NCBI GenBank assembly: GCA_963854735.1
Contig: OY978099.1
Span: 1,612,001-1,676,000 of the forward strand
Reading direction: 5' to 3'
DNA length: 64,000 nt
Origin: Marvania coccoides
Lineage: Eukaryota > Chlorophyta > Trebouxiophyceae > Chlorellales > Chlorellaceae
Shown: positions 30,225-41,967 of the stretch, one piece after another
Layout of the letters: each line of letters begins with the position of its first letter
How positions within the stretch are numbered: the stretch's first letter is position 1
Made by a program: the position numbers and the translations under genes
Notes under the pieces: generated by a model
Seen by the model: only the letters and a program-made list of their open reading frames with translations
Databases searched by the model: none
Told to the model about the DNA's origin: nothing

Positions 30225-32836
30225 TCATTTGGCGCCTGCGCGGCGCTGCGTCTGGTTGCACATTTCGCACGTCGTGTTGCCAGATTCGTTGACAAACGTG
30301 CAGGTGGGGCACTGCCAGGGAGCACCGCCGCCGCCTGCCTCCACGGCTGTGCCCCGCCCACGTTTTGACTGCCGAGTGACGCGCCGCAAGAGGGACGGCG
30401 CCGCCGCCCCGCTGCCGCTGCCAGGTCCCGCCGCGTTTGAGGGCCCCGCCCCGTCGTCCCCCATCTGCTGCAGCGCTGCTGCCGGCTCCCGGAACTCTGC
30501 TAGCCCCTCGTCCAGACCCTTCTCCAGGAAGTCAACCAGCTTGGCGAACTGCAGGCGGGTGACGTCGGTGAGCCCGATGAGCTCCTCGCGGAAGAGGGCC
30601 CACTCAGCAGGGTCGGGGGCAGCCACCCCCTCCCGCACAAACGCCCCCAGCTGCTTCTCCACCTTGGAGTTCATCCGCTCCAGCGCATTCTCCGCCTCCT
30701 GCTGCGTGAACTCGAAGAACTCCTTGTGAGACTCCTGCAGCTTCTTGTCTGCGGCCGCCGCTTCCTTGCGGCCGCCCCTTTGAGCGCTGCTGCCGCTGCC
30801 GCTCGCGGGCTCGTCGGGGTTGTCGTACGCGTAGTACCCCACCGCGTAGGTCCACTTGAGCACCCGCCTGCACGACACCACCTCCTTCCACGCGTCCAGC
30901 ACAAACTTGAGCTGCGACACAGGTGTGGCTGTGCGCTCGCTCAGAATCTCCAGCAGCTCGTTCTCCCACTGGCTCAGCTGCCGCAGCGCGGTGCGACGCG
31001 CCTTGTCGTGCTCCGCCCAGCGCTGCCAGTAGTGCATGTACCGCTCCAGCGAGGCCCGAGCCCGAGCGCGCTGGTTCTCAGCCTCGTCCACCCCACCGGC
31101 CTCCTGCTTTTTCCGGAAGGTGTTGCAGCTGCAATTGAGAAGGGTAAATGAAACGATGGAACGAAGCACGTATTTAGAATCACCATAATATGAAGGGAAC
31201 TTAAAAAAGAAAAAGCGGGAGACCCCCCCCAGAACACTTGCCTGTAGAACCCGCCAGTCCTCTCGCCGTGATCGCTCCAGGAGCCCAAGCACAGCCTGCA
31301 AATTTAGTGAAATGGAGGCAAATGGTTAGCTGATAATAGGTGGACACGTGTTTCGCTGCAGTACAAGCACGAGTTTTATTATCTCGAGTGTTATTATCAT
31401 TTTCTGCTTCTCTCACCAGCAGAACTCGTGCCTGCAGGGGCACGTCATGTGCATGCACCCCTGGTTCTTCTCAATGGCCCTGTTGCACTTTGGGCACGGC
31501 TTGGTGTTGGCCAGGATCCAGGTCATGTTCTCGCTCTCAGCGCTGTTCTTCACCATCCAGCGGCGAACGGTGTCGCAGTCCACAGGGCGGTGGGCCTCCT
31601 CCTTGCACACGAAGCAGAAGGAGTTGCCGCCTGCACGCACGTTCGCAGAATTCATTGTAATGAGAGCGACTAAAATTTATAGTAGAAGCTACACAGCTGC
31701 TTTTTGATAAAACAAGTGGGTGCTTTAGAAAGAAAAAAATAATAGAAAATACTGAGAAAGAAGCGAAACTTCAAACTCACACAGGCAGTGCACGTCCATG
31801 GCCTCCCTGGGCGCGTCCGCCCCCGTCGCCTCTGCTGCGTTGGGGCACCCAGGAGCGGTGCACCACGCCAGCCGCCTGTTGTCGTCAACGAAGCTGCGAA
31901 CTGCAAACTCGCGGTACCTGCGGGCGTGCATCTCGTCGCACACCTCCAGCGCCAGAGCGGTGGGCACCACTGCCTTGCACTCTGGGGCGGGGCAGCGAAG
32001 CTCAAGGCAGGAGGGGCCCGCCTCCACCGCAGCGTGGGTGTACCCCTGCCAGCAGTCTTTGCAGAAGAAGTGGGTCTTGCAGCGCGCGGCAGCCATCTCC
32101 GCCACGGGGCGTGGCTCGAAGCAAATGGCGCAGGTGGCGGTGGCGGCGGTGGGGGCCGTGCCTTCGTCGACGAGGCCAACCCGCGCGCGGACAGCGTCGG
32201 GATCGGTGAACCACTCGTCCTGCAGCTTGGGAGAGTCCCTGCGGTTGGTGATGGGGGGGAGAAAAGAACGGTGACAAAAGACAGTTGAGAGGGAAGCGTC
32301 GAGTGGAGAATGAAGAAGGAAACCATCTCAATAAGAAAATGTAAAATCAAGGAGTCTAAATAAAGGCGCCAGTCTGATTTATTGTACACTGCTCAGAAAC
32401 CCACCACTTGTAGTAGCGCAGCACCCTGGCGGCCTCCCCCGTGGGGATGGCCAGCAGGTCGGCGGTGTCCCTCACGGTCTGCTGCTGGCGCTCCAAAATG
32501 TCGTCGCGACGGAGGATGTTGTACTTGACCTGCGGAGAGTGCAAGCAAAGAGCGGTGGGTGATGGGGCGACGGGGAGAATAGTAAGAAAATGGGGTGCCT
32601 GGGAGCGGCGCAAACAAGGTCATTCTAAATTCTAACGCATTGGGCTCCAGACCGTCGACAGAACGGGGCAGCTCGTGGCCGAAACTGAGTTTTGATCTGT
32701 CCTAAAAAATCACCTTTCGAAGCTGGGTGATTGGAGAGGAGCTGTCGGGCTCCTCGTAGTACTCATCCCCGCCGGAGTCTCCGTATACGTCATCGTCGTC
32801 ACCAAAGCTCATCTGATCATCGCTGTAGTCGCTCAT
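30225..32836 (-). CDS. ARI: Ariadne-type RBR E3 ubiquitin ligase
   Basis: RING-between-RING ligase that transfers ubiquitin through a catalytic Cys in RING2. Six exons: 32836-32714, 32529-32405, 32238-31781, 31630-31417, 31295-31242 and 31128-30225 (625 aa). The intron after exon 5 has a GC donor (TACAG|GCAAGT). Domains: acidic N-terminus ([19 protein letters not shown]), UBA-like segment, RING1 ([13 protein letters not shown]...), IBR ([11 protein letters not shown] ... [21 protein letters not shown]), and RING2 ([20 protein letters not shown], catalytic Cys in QGC, ending EFCWLCLG). The Ariadne helical domain with GGFYSCN follows, and a C-terminal RanBP2-type zinc finger ([20 protein letters not shown]), as in several plant ARI proteins. 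Divergent from PRP22. Confidence 0.93.
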
Positions 32837-33192
32837 TGTTCGAGATTTAAAATGCGCGACCTCGCAAGGTCCGCCTCGTCTCAACTGCGTTCAGAAAGGA
32901 GCGCAGTGCTTATTTTTTTCAATAATAAAATTGAAACTAGTTCATAGACGCACCGCGAGACGCAACGAAAACAAAAATTCAAGCGAAAGTTTGGTCTCCC
33001 TCGAGGGAGCTCGTCGTGCAGCGCCAGATGCTGGTTATTTTTTTTTATTTTTTTTAATTGGGCACGTATTGCTATGCGCGTTTCAAAGCCATGAAGCGCC
33101 CAGGCAAAGCATTTCTCTCCATAATAATTGCTTGATTCAATATAAGTGAGCCTCAGGCTTGCAGCACGCGAAAATAAATATAAAATTACGCC
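32837..33192. promoter_or_regulatory. Shared divergent promoter region (Ariadne / PRP22)
   Basis: 356-bp AT-rich region between two start codons facing away from each other. No specific element was identified. Confidence 0.5.
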
Positions 33193-36100
33193 ATGGAGGA
33201 GTTGAAGCGGCTCCAGTATCTTTCGCTGGTCAGCAAAGTCACCACAGGTAAGCCATTTTCTCAATGCATCTTTTCCTGAGTTTTTTTGTGCTGTTTCTCG
33301 GCTCCCAGCACTTACTCTACCCCCTGCTGGTACCAATACAGAGCTCGAGAACAACCTGGGGCTGGCTGACAAGACGCTGGCTGAGTTTATCATCGAAATC
33401 AGCAAGGGCCGCTCTAGCGCTCGCGACTTTGGCACTGCGCTGCGCAAGGAGGGCGCGGAGCTGCCAGACAGCCTGGTGGAGACGCTATGGGGTGTCATCC
33501 AACGCATGCAGCCTGGCGGAAAGGCAGGCGGCGGCGGCGGCGGCGTGCGACGGCCCACTGTTCCTGCCGGCGCCGGCCCCTTTGCCGGGCTGGCCATCCC
33601 TGACGCTCGCGACCTGGTGAAAGAGATGGAGGTGGAGATTCTTGCAGAGGGGGAGGCCAAGCAGCGGCTGCGGCAGGAGACCGAGCGGCAGCGCTCCCAC
33701 GCAGAAGCCTCTACCCGCGACGGCGCTGCTGCCGAGCGCCCCAGGGACCGCAGGCGCAGCAGGAGTCGCAGCAGAGGCAGGGACCGTCGCGGCGGGGAGG
33801 GACAGGGGGAGCAGCAACGCGGCAGGGATCGTTACGACCGCGATCGCGGCAGGGAGCGGGAGAGAGAGCGGGGGCGGGGCAGGAGTCGCAGCCCCAGGGG
33901 GCGGTCTCCCCCACGAGGAGGGGTGGCAGACCGCGACCGCAACCAGCCGCTGCTGGACGAGCCTGAGATCTACGGGGTTTACCGTGGTCGCGTGAACAAC
34001 GTAATGGACTTTGGCGCCTTCGTTGAGCTGCAGGGGTTCCGCTCCAAGGTGGAGGGTCTGGTGCACGCCTCCAACATCTCCGCCACCAGCCGCGCCCCCG
34101 CGAAAGACCAGGTGTCGAAGGGCGACTCGGTGTGGGTGAAGGTGGTGTCCAGGAGCGGGCAGCGCATCGGTCTTTCCATGCGGGACGTGGACCAAACAAC
34201 TGGAGAGGACCTGCTGCCTATGGGGTCTGGGGCCAACGCTGGTCCGCTCGGAGGTGGCGGCGGAGGTGATGGAGGCCGGGGTGGTGCGTTTGAAGCCCCC
34301 GGCCAGCCGCAGCAGTCTGCGCTGCACGGTCTGTCTGGCATCCGCGTAAAAGATGCCGGCGGCGACGGCGACGGCCGCGGCCGGCGCAGGGGCCGCCGCA
34401 TGACCTCCCCTGAGCGGTGGGAGATCGGCCAGCTGATCAAGGCGGGCGTGCTGGACCCCTCCGAGTATCCTGACTTTGATGAAGAGGCTGGGGGGCGGGA
34501 GATTGAGGCGGAGACGGAGGAAGAATTTGAGATTGACATGAACGAGGAGGAGCCAGTGTTCCTGAAGGGCGCCTCCTCACGCACCGCCGGCGCCGCCAGT
34601 CCCATCAAGGTGGTGAAGAACCCTGACGGCAGCTTGCAGCGGGCGGCCATGACGCAGAGCGCGCTGGCCAAGGAGCGGCGGGAGCTGGCGCAGCAGCAGC
34701 AGCGCACACTGCTGGAGGCCATCCCCAAGGACCTGTCCCGCCCCTGGGAGGACCCTCTGGCTGATTCTTCCGAGCGTGCGCTGGCGCAGGAGCTGCGGGG
34801 CGTGGGGTTGGGCGCCAACGAGGTGCCGGAGTGGAAGCAGGCGGCGCTGGGCAAGGCGCCCACATTTGGCATCCGCGACACACGCTCCATCAAGGAGCAG
34901 CGCGAGAGCCTTCCCATTTTCAAACTCAAGGACCAGCTGGTGAGAGCGGTGGTGGACAACCAAGTGTTGGTGGTCATCGGCGAAACGGGCAGCGGAAAAA
35001 CCACGCAAATGACGCAGTACCTGGCGGAAGCGGGGTTCACGTCGTCTGGGCGCATTGGGTGCACCCAGCCTCGCCGCGTTGCGGCCATGTCTGTGGCAAA
35101 GCGCGTGGCTGAGGAGGTGGGGTGCAGGCTGGGCGAGGAGGTGGGGTACGCCATTCGCTTCGAAGACTGCACCTCCCCTGCTACCGTGGTCAAGTACATG
35201 ACCGACGGCATGCTCCTACGGGAGGCGCTGCTGGACGAGGCGATGTCGTCCTACTCGGTCATCATTCTCGATGAGGCGCACGAGCGCACCATCCACACCG
35301 ACGTGCTCTTTGGCCTGCTCAAGGGCGTGCTGCAGCGTCGCAAGGATTTGAAGCTGATTGTGACGTCTGCCACGCTGGACGCCGACAAGTTCTCAGCCTA
35401 CTTCTTTTCGTGCCCCATCTTCACCATCCCGGGGCGCACCTACCCAGTGGAGATCCTGTACACCAAGGTGGGCTTTTTGTTTTGTCCCCCCCCCCCACCC
35501 CCCCCCTCTGCTTTTCACCTTACTAATATAAAAGTAACTTTATGACTTCGTCTCACCCTCCTTTGTTTCACTTTAAAATATTCAACAGGAACCCGAGAGC
35601 GACTACATGGACGCTGCACTGATAACGGTGATGCAGATCCACCTGACCGAGCCAGAGGGCGACATCCTGCTCTTCCTCACCGGCCAAGAGGAGATCGACA
35701 CAGCGTCAGAGGTGCTGTTCACGCGCATGAAGAGCCTGGGCCCCGCGGTGCCCGAGCTCATCATCCTGCCCGTCTACTCCGCCTTGCCCAGCGAGATGCA
35801 GACCCGCATTTTTGAGCCGGCGCCGCCGGGATCCCGGAAGGTGGTCATCGCCACCAACATCGCGGAAGCCTCGCTCACCATCGACGGCATCTACTACGTT
35901 GTCGACCCTGGGTTCTCCAAGCAGAAGGTGTACAACCCCAAGATTGGGATGGACTCGCTGGTGGTGGCGCCCATCAGTCAGGCTTCGGCGCGGCAGCGCG
36001 CGGGCCGCGCGGGGCGCACCGGCCCCGGCAAGTGCTACCGGCTGTATACGGAGGCGGCGTTCAAGAACGAGATGCTGCCCACCTCTGTGCCCGAGATTCA

Positions 36101-36995
36101 GCGCTCCAATCTGTCAATGACGGTGCTCACTATGAAGGCCATGGGCATCAACGACCTCCTCAACTTTGACTTTATGGACCCGCCGCCCCCGCAGACGCTG
36201 GTGTCCGCGCTGGAGCAGCTGTACAACCTGGGGGCGCTGGACGAGGAGGGGCTGCTCACACGACTGGGGCGCAAAATGGCAGAGTTTCCGCTGGACCCGC
36301 CGGTGTCGAAGATGCTGATCGCGTCGGTGGACCTGGGGTGTTCGGAGGAGATCCTGACCATCATCGGCATGCTGTCGGCGCAAAATATTTTCTACCGCCC
36401 GCGCGAGAAGCAGGCCGCTGCCGACCAGAAGAAGGCCAAGTTCCACCAGCCGGAGGGCGACCACCTGACGCTGCTGGCGGTTTACGACGCCTGGAAGGCC
36501 GCCAAGTTCAGCAACCCGTGGTGCTACGAGAACTTCATTCAGGCGCGGTCCATGCGGCGGGCGCAGGACGTGCGCAAGCAGCTGGTGGCCATCATGGACC
36601 GCTACAAGCTGGACCTGGTGTCGTGCGGGCGGGCGTGGAAGAAGGTGCAGATGGCGGTGTGCTCTGGGTTTTTCTTCCACGCCGCTCGCAAAGACCCGCA
36701 GGAGGGGTACAAGACGGTGGTGGAGCAGCAGCCGGTGCACATTCACCCCGGCTCTGCGGTGTTCCAGCAGCAGCCCGACTGGGTGGTGTACCACGAGCTG
36801 GTGCTGACCACCAAGGAGTACATGAGGGAGTGCACGACGGTGGACCCGCGCTGGCTGGTGGAGCTGGCGCCAAGGTTCTTCAAGCAGGCAGACCCGCACA
36901 AGCTGAGTCGGAGGAAGCGGCAGGAGCGCATCGAGCCGCTGCACGACCGGTACAACGACCCCAACGACTGGCGGCTGTCGCGGCGGAGAGGGTGA
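33193..36995 (+). CDS. PRP22: DEAH-box splicing helicase PRP22/DHX8
   Basis: ATP-dependent helicase that releases mRNA from the spliceosome. Exons 33193-33247, 33342-35467 and 35589-36995 give 1195 aa. The start [18 protein letters not shown] followed by [16 protein letters not shown] is the conserved PRP22 N-terminal domain. Then come an RS/RD-rich segment (~110-200), an S1 RNA-binding domain (~225-300, [20 protein letters not shown]), and the helicase core: [10 protein letters not shown] (~564), DEAH (~661), [15 protein letters not shown] and [15 protein letters not shown]. The winged-helix/HA2/OB region ends with [22 protein letters not shown]1 plus DEAH distinguishes it from PRP2, PRP16 and PRP43. 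The first 55-nt exon is too short for ORF-based detection. Confidence 0.95.
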
Positions 36996-37470
36996 AAGCG
37001 GGAAGCTGCATGGATGTGGGGGGCTGTTATGTGTGGTGCGCACGTTGTGTTACAAGTAATACGAAAGAAGTTGTAGCTGGATAATATATCCACAACGAAA
37101 AGCATAGGGAAGCAAGAGATAATAAAGAAAGGGAAAAAAAAGAAGAAAACAGTCTGCTGTGGAAAAAATGAGAGAGGAAAAAAAATGCGTCGTAGAATAT
37201 AAGTTTCCGTATTAAAATTAAAATAAGAAGACCCGTGGCACCTGGACCCGAGAAAGACCGAAATCTTGAAAAAGTAAAAGAACACTAAAAGAAAAATCGA
37301 ACCGAAAGTAATGGTAATCTGTAGTGTGCAGAAATGCTAAACGGTAACTGGCAAAAGGTGCATGCATATAGTAAGATTAAGATAAACAGTTGCAAAAAAA
37401 TAAGCTTGGTTTGCGGTATGTAGTCCCCTAATAGCACATAGTATAAACACGGTGCGGTCGAATGTGCGCC
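36996..37470. other. AT-rich convergent spacer
   Basis: Between the 3' ends of PRP22 (plus) and the RWP-RK-like gene (minus). A-rich on the plus strand; no gene seen. Confidence 0.5.
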
Positions 37471-38607
37471 TCAGAGGATGGAGGCTACTCGCCACATCGA
37501 CCCATTGGGTGTGGCTGGGGGTGAGCTCAGTGCTGCTTTTTGCGCCATGCTTAGAGCAGTCGTCATTCCGGCGGCACTCTGTACAGGTGTATGGGCAGCG
37601 CTTGACGGTAAGCTGGGGGCGCCAGGGCTCGGCTGCGGCATAAATCGTTTCACCCAGGTGCCGCTGGTCACGGTCTGTGCCCCGCTGGTTGCTTGAATCC
37701 CCAGCAACCGCAGCGCGCCATTCAGCCCCGCAGGTTTTGTAGCAATGTGGCGAGGCCTGGGACGGGTAGCGCCTGCTGGCGGCCTCGGCGGCGGTGCCAT
37801 CTGGTCCCACTTCGACATGCGAATAGGCGACTTGCCGGTTAGCAGCCTGGGCGGCATGGCTGGAGGCGTCCTGCAGCGATCTACGCTGGCGCGGCGCTGT
37901 ACCACGCTTGCGGGGCTTGGGGCGTCTGAGGGGGGATCGGAATGCGTTCCTTCAGTGGCGCTCTGCAAAGGGAACAAAATTGGCGATGAAAAACAGTTAG
38001 CTTTCTGGAAGCTTTAAAAAAAAAAAGGGGGGGGGAGGGGGGGGTACGAGAGTGGCACATAGGGCCAGGAGGCGAATTCGGATTTGCTCACCCATCGCAG
38101 GTAGGGCCAGCGCTGCAAGCCAAACTTCCGGCAGATGCGCTTGAGGACGGTGACACCTGCGAGGCCGAAAAGGCGAAGGAAAAAAACAACGATTACTTGC
38201 ATCGAGGGGTCGAGAGAAATACCATTTGGCGAAAACCAGTCACGAAAAATACACACGAATTATCGCTGTAATTGTTGCGATTTAAATGCATGACAGGCAG
38301 CGAAAAAAACGAGTTGTTTGTTGCTTACCGACTCCCAACTTGGTGCACGCCTCGCTCGAAGGCAAATGAAACCAGAGGGAGAGCTCTTCAAATGTAATAT
38401 CATCAATGTAGCGACCTGTTTTCATGAGAAAAGCGAGAAAAGCCGTCAGTATTTTTCGAGGGTGTCACACCGTCATTTAAACCGATCAAAATGTGAAGAG
38501 ACGACGACGATAGCTGGCGTACCTCCTTTAGTTTTGCGGCGCGGTGTCGTTATGCTGCTCGTTGTAAGACGGGGCGATGTCCCAACGAGGGAAGCGGTGG
38601 CGTTCAT
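37471..38607 (-). CDS. RWP-RK-like transcription factor (variant motif)
   Basis: Four exons: 38607-38523, 38415-38329, 38156-38092 and 37962-37471 (242 aa), reconstructed because no single ORF covers the domain. The joined core RRKTKGGRYIDDITFEELSL, then FHLPSSEACTKLGVGVTVLK and RICRKFGLQRWPYLRW, aligns with the RWP-RK DNA-binding domain (I(T/S)xxxLsxyFhlPixeAaxxLgvcxTvLKkiCRxxGixRWPxRKlkS). The signature RWPxRK is degenerate here: RWPYLRW lacks the following basic pair. The C-terminal half is Pro/Ser/Ala-rich without known domains. Related algal factors act in nitrogen responses and mating/gamete programmes, but the specific role is unknown. All three introns are in phase with good GT-AG borders. 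Confidence 0.75.
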
Positions 38608-39972
38608 ATTGTTCTTGGCCTTCCCACAAGCAGAGGGGTCGGATGCTAATTCTCAGCCTACTCTACAGGGTTCCATGTGTAACATCAATATATAAATATA
38701 TGCAAGGAAATGTCGCAGTGATATATTGTTGTTAATGACGGAGGTAAGTGCCGCTGGCCGGGTGTCTAGCTCGTGGTTAAGAAAGTTTTTTGTTGGTAAA
38801 ACTAATTAGCGACATATTCGAGCTCTTTTAAATTTCTTTTTGAGCACGTATGCAGTCACATTAATACAGCAAGGCGATTGAAAGGTCTGCAGCAGTCCTG
38901 TGTTTGACTTATCCCTTTCATGACCCCCCACCGACAGCTTATGTGCCGTCTTTCAATTTCATTGCATTCTAGGAGGTAAATTCAATGGCAGTCCGCATTG
39001 TGACTCGCCGCCGACACAGCTATCCCATGTGCTGCGTAGCTGGGCAAAGATTCCCCTCCCATTACCCCTCCAGTCGTCTTTCAAGCTTTTAGTTATCAAA
39101 AATTGCCAACCATCCTCGAACTACTAAAGTGCCCAGCCTCCATTATTAGTTTGGAAGTGTTCTACACCGCCGTTACTTTATGTTGGGTTTGACCTCGCCC
39201 TCTTGCAAGGGAGGTACGTGAGGGTTGATGACGAGCTGATTCATATTTATTATTTGAGCCCCGCAGTTGTTGGCAGTAGTGCGAGCCATTAAGCGGGTGA
39301 TGAACGCAATACCACAGACGACTTGATAAAAAAATATCGCGATATGGTGCATTGACCGTTAGCCATGCGTAACTGCCTTCCTGCATTATTCTTGGCAACT
39401 GATGTGCAGCTCTCGACCGACGCAGTGAAGAGCACCTTGGCGGCCAACTATTATCCCACGTCAGGTGGAAAGAAGGAAACAATACAATTATTTAAATTTA
39501 AGTCCATCGTACTATGTGTAGTTGCTGTGGGTAGGTATAGAGTTTGTACTAGGGGCGGCCGAGGGAGAGGACCCCCCCCCAAAAAAAACTGGAGCTGGTA
39601 TAACAGCTGTCTCAGAAAAATCTCGGTGCTTCACAATTTAAATTGCATTTCGTTCACGTATCATGCAGGGGAATCAGGAAAAACGAGCAAAAAAAAAAGA
39701 TTCTGATTTCAAAATGTTTTATTAGATGAAGCTGTGCGAGAGAGCTCCGCTGATTAAATCAAATCAAATAATGCTCGATCGTGCTTTTTCCATAACAACC
39801 CCCGAAATAAAAAAGCTGTTTCTGAATGCGGACCGCCATTAGTAAAACTTGTTTTTTCGAGCTTCCTATTTTTTTTAATCCATTCCAAATACATTTACCT
39901 CTAAACTCGCACATTTACATTCAACTCTGAATATACCCTCGCAGCATTCGGCTGTTCCTCACAAAATAAAAC
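38608..39972. other. Long AT-rich intergenic region
   Basis: About 1.4 kb. Short ORFs (for example 39162-39482 minus) have no recognisable features. It presumably contains promoters for the RWP-RK-like gene (minus) and the small membrane-protein gene (plus). Confidence 0.5.
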
Positions 39973-40531
39973 ATGGACACGATTCAAACATTTATCGCTG
40001 AGCGGGCTGCAGAGCTGCAATCTGTGCGCCTGGCTGTCGAGGATGGCTTGAAGAGCGGCTCCATGCACAATGCGTACGCCTCCCTCACACCCAACGCCAT
40101 CTCAACCGCGCTGGCGTGCATTCTGTTGGCCAACCTCTTTGCAGTCTGCACCACAAGAGCTGGGCGCTCCGTGGTGTTCAAAACCATCGATACCATCATC
40201 GCGGTGTTCATGCTGGCCATCATCCTCGTTATCGTGCTCGGTCTCCCAGTAGGTGCGTCAATTTTCCCTTCATCGGTGTCAAGTCAATTCAACCCCGTTT
40301 TGCAATGCAATATTTCCTTTGGACAGCGCACTCTTTTGTCACCTCCTGCTGATTTATTGCCATTTTGTTCACGCACATCTTTCCCCTTAAATGCCACATT
40401 GTTTTGCAGCCATCGCCTATTTGTGCTGGAAGGCGATTCTCTTCCTCGGCGCCGCGGCCGTACGGTCCCCTGCCTTCGAGACCCTCAAAAGCGCGGTGGC
40501 CGCCCGCTTCCTGACATGGACGAAACAATAA
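39973..40531 (+). CDS. Small membrane protein of unknown function
   Basis: Two exons: 39973-40252 and 40410-40531, 133 aa. It has a hydrophilic N-terminus (MDTIQTFIAERAAELQSVR), one span at about residues 38-58 (ISTALACILLANLFAVCTT), a long hydrophobic region at ~68-112 (IDTIIAVFMLAIILVIVLG, then AIAYLCWKAILFLGAAA), and a basic C-terminus ending FLTWTKQ. Splicing at G|GTGCGTC to TTGCAG|CC keeps hydrophobicity continuous and gives a clean stop, whereas reading through the intron gives a charged tail. Family not recognised. It converges with the thylakoidal peptidase gene 136 bp away. Confidence 0.6.
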
Positions 40532-40667
40532 ACGCGTGTACTGACCTTTTACTGATTTAATAATACCCACTTCCGAAATATAAATACAGAAAATGCATTA
40601 ATATATAATTAAATTTCATGAACGTCCAATTCTTGTGTAAACCACGCTCAATCCAAACTCGCAGCGC

Positions 40668-41706
40668 TCAGTCTTTCAGAGCAGGCGCAGCAGGTAGCGC
40701 CCCGCTGACGTCGCCCAGCGCAGCCACGTCCGTCCAGTCTGACAGCGGCCCAAACTTCTGGGGCGGCCAGTACTTCCACACCGCCCGCCCAATTATGTTA
40801 TCAGCAGGCAGGGGGCCCCAGATGTGCGAGTCGTAGCTGTTGTTGCGGTTGTCGCCCATCATAAACACGCACCCTTCAGGCACCGTCACCGCCTGCAGCT
40901 CGTATTTTGGCATCTCATAAATGTACGGCTCGTTTCGCGGCACCCCGTTCACCACCAACCGCCCCCGCTTCACCTCCACCGTGTCCCCTGCCTTGGCCAC
41001 CACGCGCTTGATGAAGACGTCGTCGTCTAACAGGCTGCCCCCTCGCCCCACCCCTGCCGGTGGGCGGAAGATCACAACGTCCCCTGGTTGGGGGGGGCGG
41101 GAGAAGCGGTAGGTGAGCTTCTCCGCCACCAGTCGGTCCCCGACGTCAAACGTGGGGAACATGGAGAGGGAGGGGATGAAACGGGGCTCCGCGATCAGCA
41201 GGCGAATGGCGTAAGAAGCGGCGACCGCAATGAGCACCGTTTCTACGTCGTCTTTGCTCAGCCAAGAGGGCCACCACGAGGGGTCGGAAGAGCTACCGCT
41301 GGGGGAGGCCTTGGGCTGGTCGTCGCTCTCCTGCACTGTGAGGGGAGGGGCGGAGGTAGGGGGTGGCGGCATCCCGCCTGCTGCTGCTGCTGGGTCGGCG
41401 TCTTTGCCTGCGCGTTTAAGGATTGAGAGCAAGGATGAGACGTTGACGATGTATTAAAGCGCAAAAGCGACGCATCAACGCACCATCGCTGCTAGCTCTT
41501 GGCAAGCGATCAATCACAGGCCTGCTGCGGGTCAGTGGCGTCCTCCTGCATGATGCCAGAGGGCAGTATTAGCATTTGATTGTCACATCAAGTGCAATTG
41601 AAGCATTGAACACCCACCCAGAGCCGAAAACAAGTCGCGGCGTGCGAGATGGAGTGTTGCATTGAACAAGGGGCGATGCCCGCAGCTCTGATCTCAAGGA
41701 CGCCAT
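40668..41706 (-). CDS. PLSP1: Thylakoidal processing peptidase (type I signal peptidase)
   Basis: Removes lumenal targeting peptides in plastids. Three exons: 41706-41618, 41545-41484 and 41407-40668 (296 aa). The reconstructed N-terminus [20 protein letters not shown]... [16 protein letters not shown] is basic and Ser-rich, as in a chloroplast transit peptide; this replaces the apparent internal start at 41432. One membrane span ([18 protein letters not shown]) precedes the catalytic core: Ser in [14 protein letters not shown], Lys in [12 protein letters not shown], and box [16 protein letters not shown]. Serine-lysine dyad chemistry follows from the family. It shares a 261-bp divergent promoter with the acyl-CoA oxidase gene. 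Confidence 0.92.
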
Positions 41707-41967
41707 TGTGAAAAAGTATTTGCGGAAATTATTAAAAAATAACGCTGTCAGACGAGCGAGAACCAGGATTTTTCTTCTTTGCCTAGTGAAACAAACGCTT
41801 TATTTGCCGTGCACTCGCATTTAGCATTTAATTAATTTTAGTTAAAGCACCCGACACTGCCACAGCGCGCCATCGACCGTGCCGAAACACCAGCGCACAA
41901 ATACCTTGCAATAAAAACTCATTTTCTCAACCCATTTCTCAAAGGACAGCAGTGCTGCGCCGGCCCC

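Noticed and set aside
41408..41432. ATG at 41432 as start of the thylakoidal peptidase
   Set aside because: These codons lie in an intron; two upstream exons in phase provide a proper transit peptide beginning at 41706.
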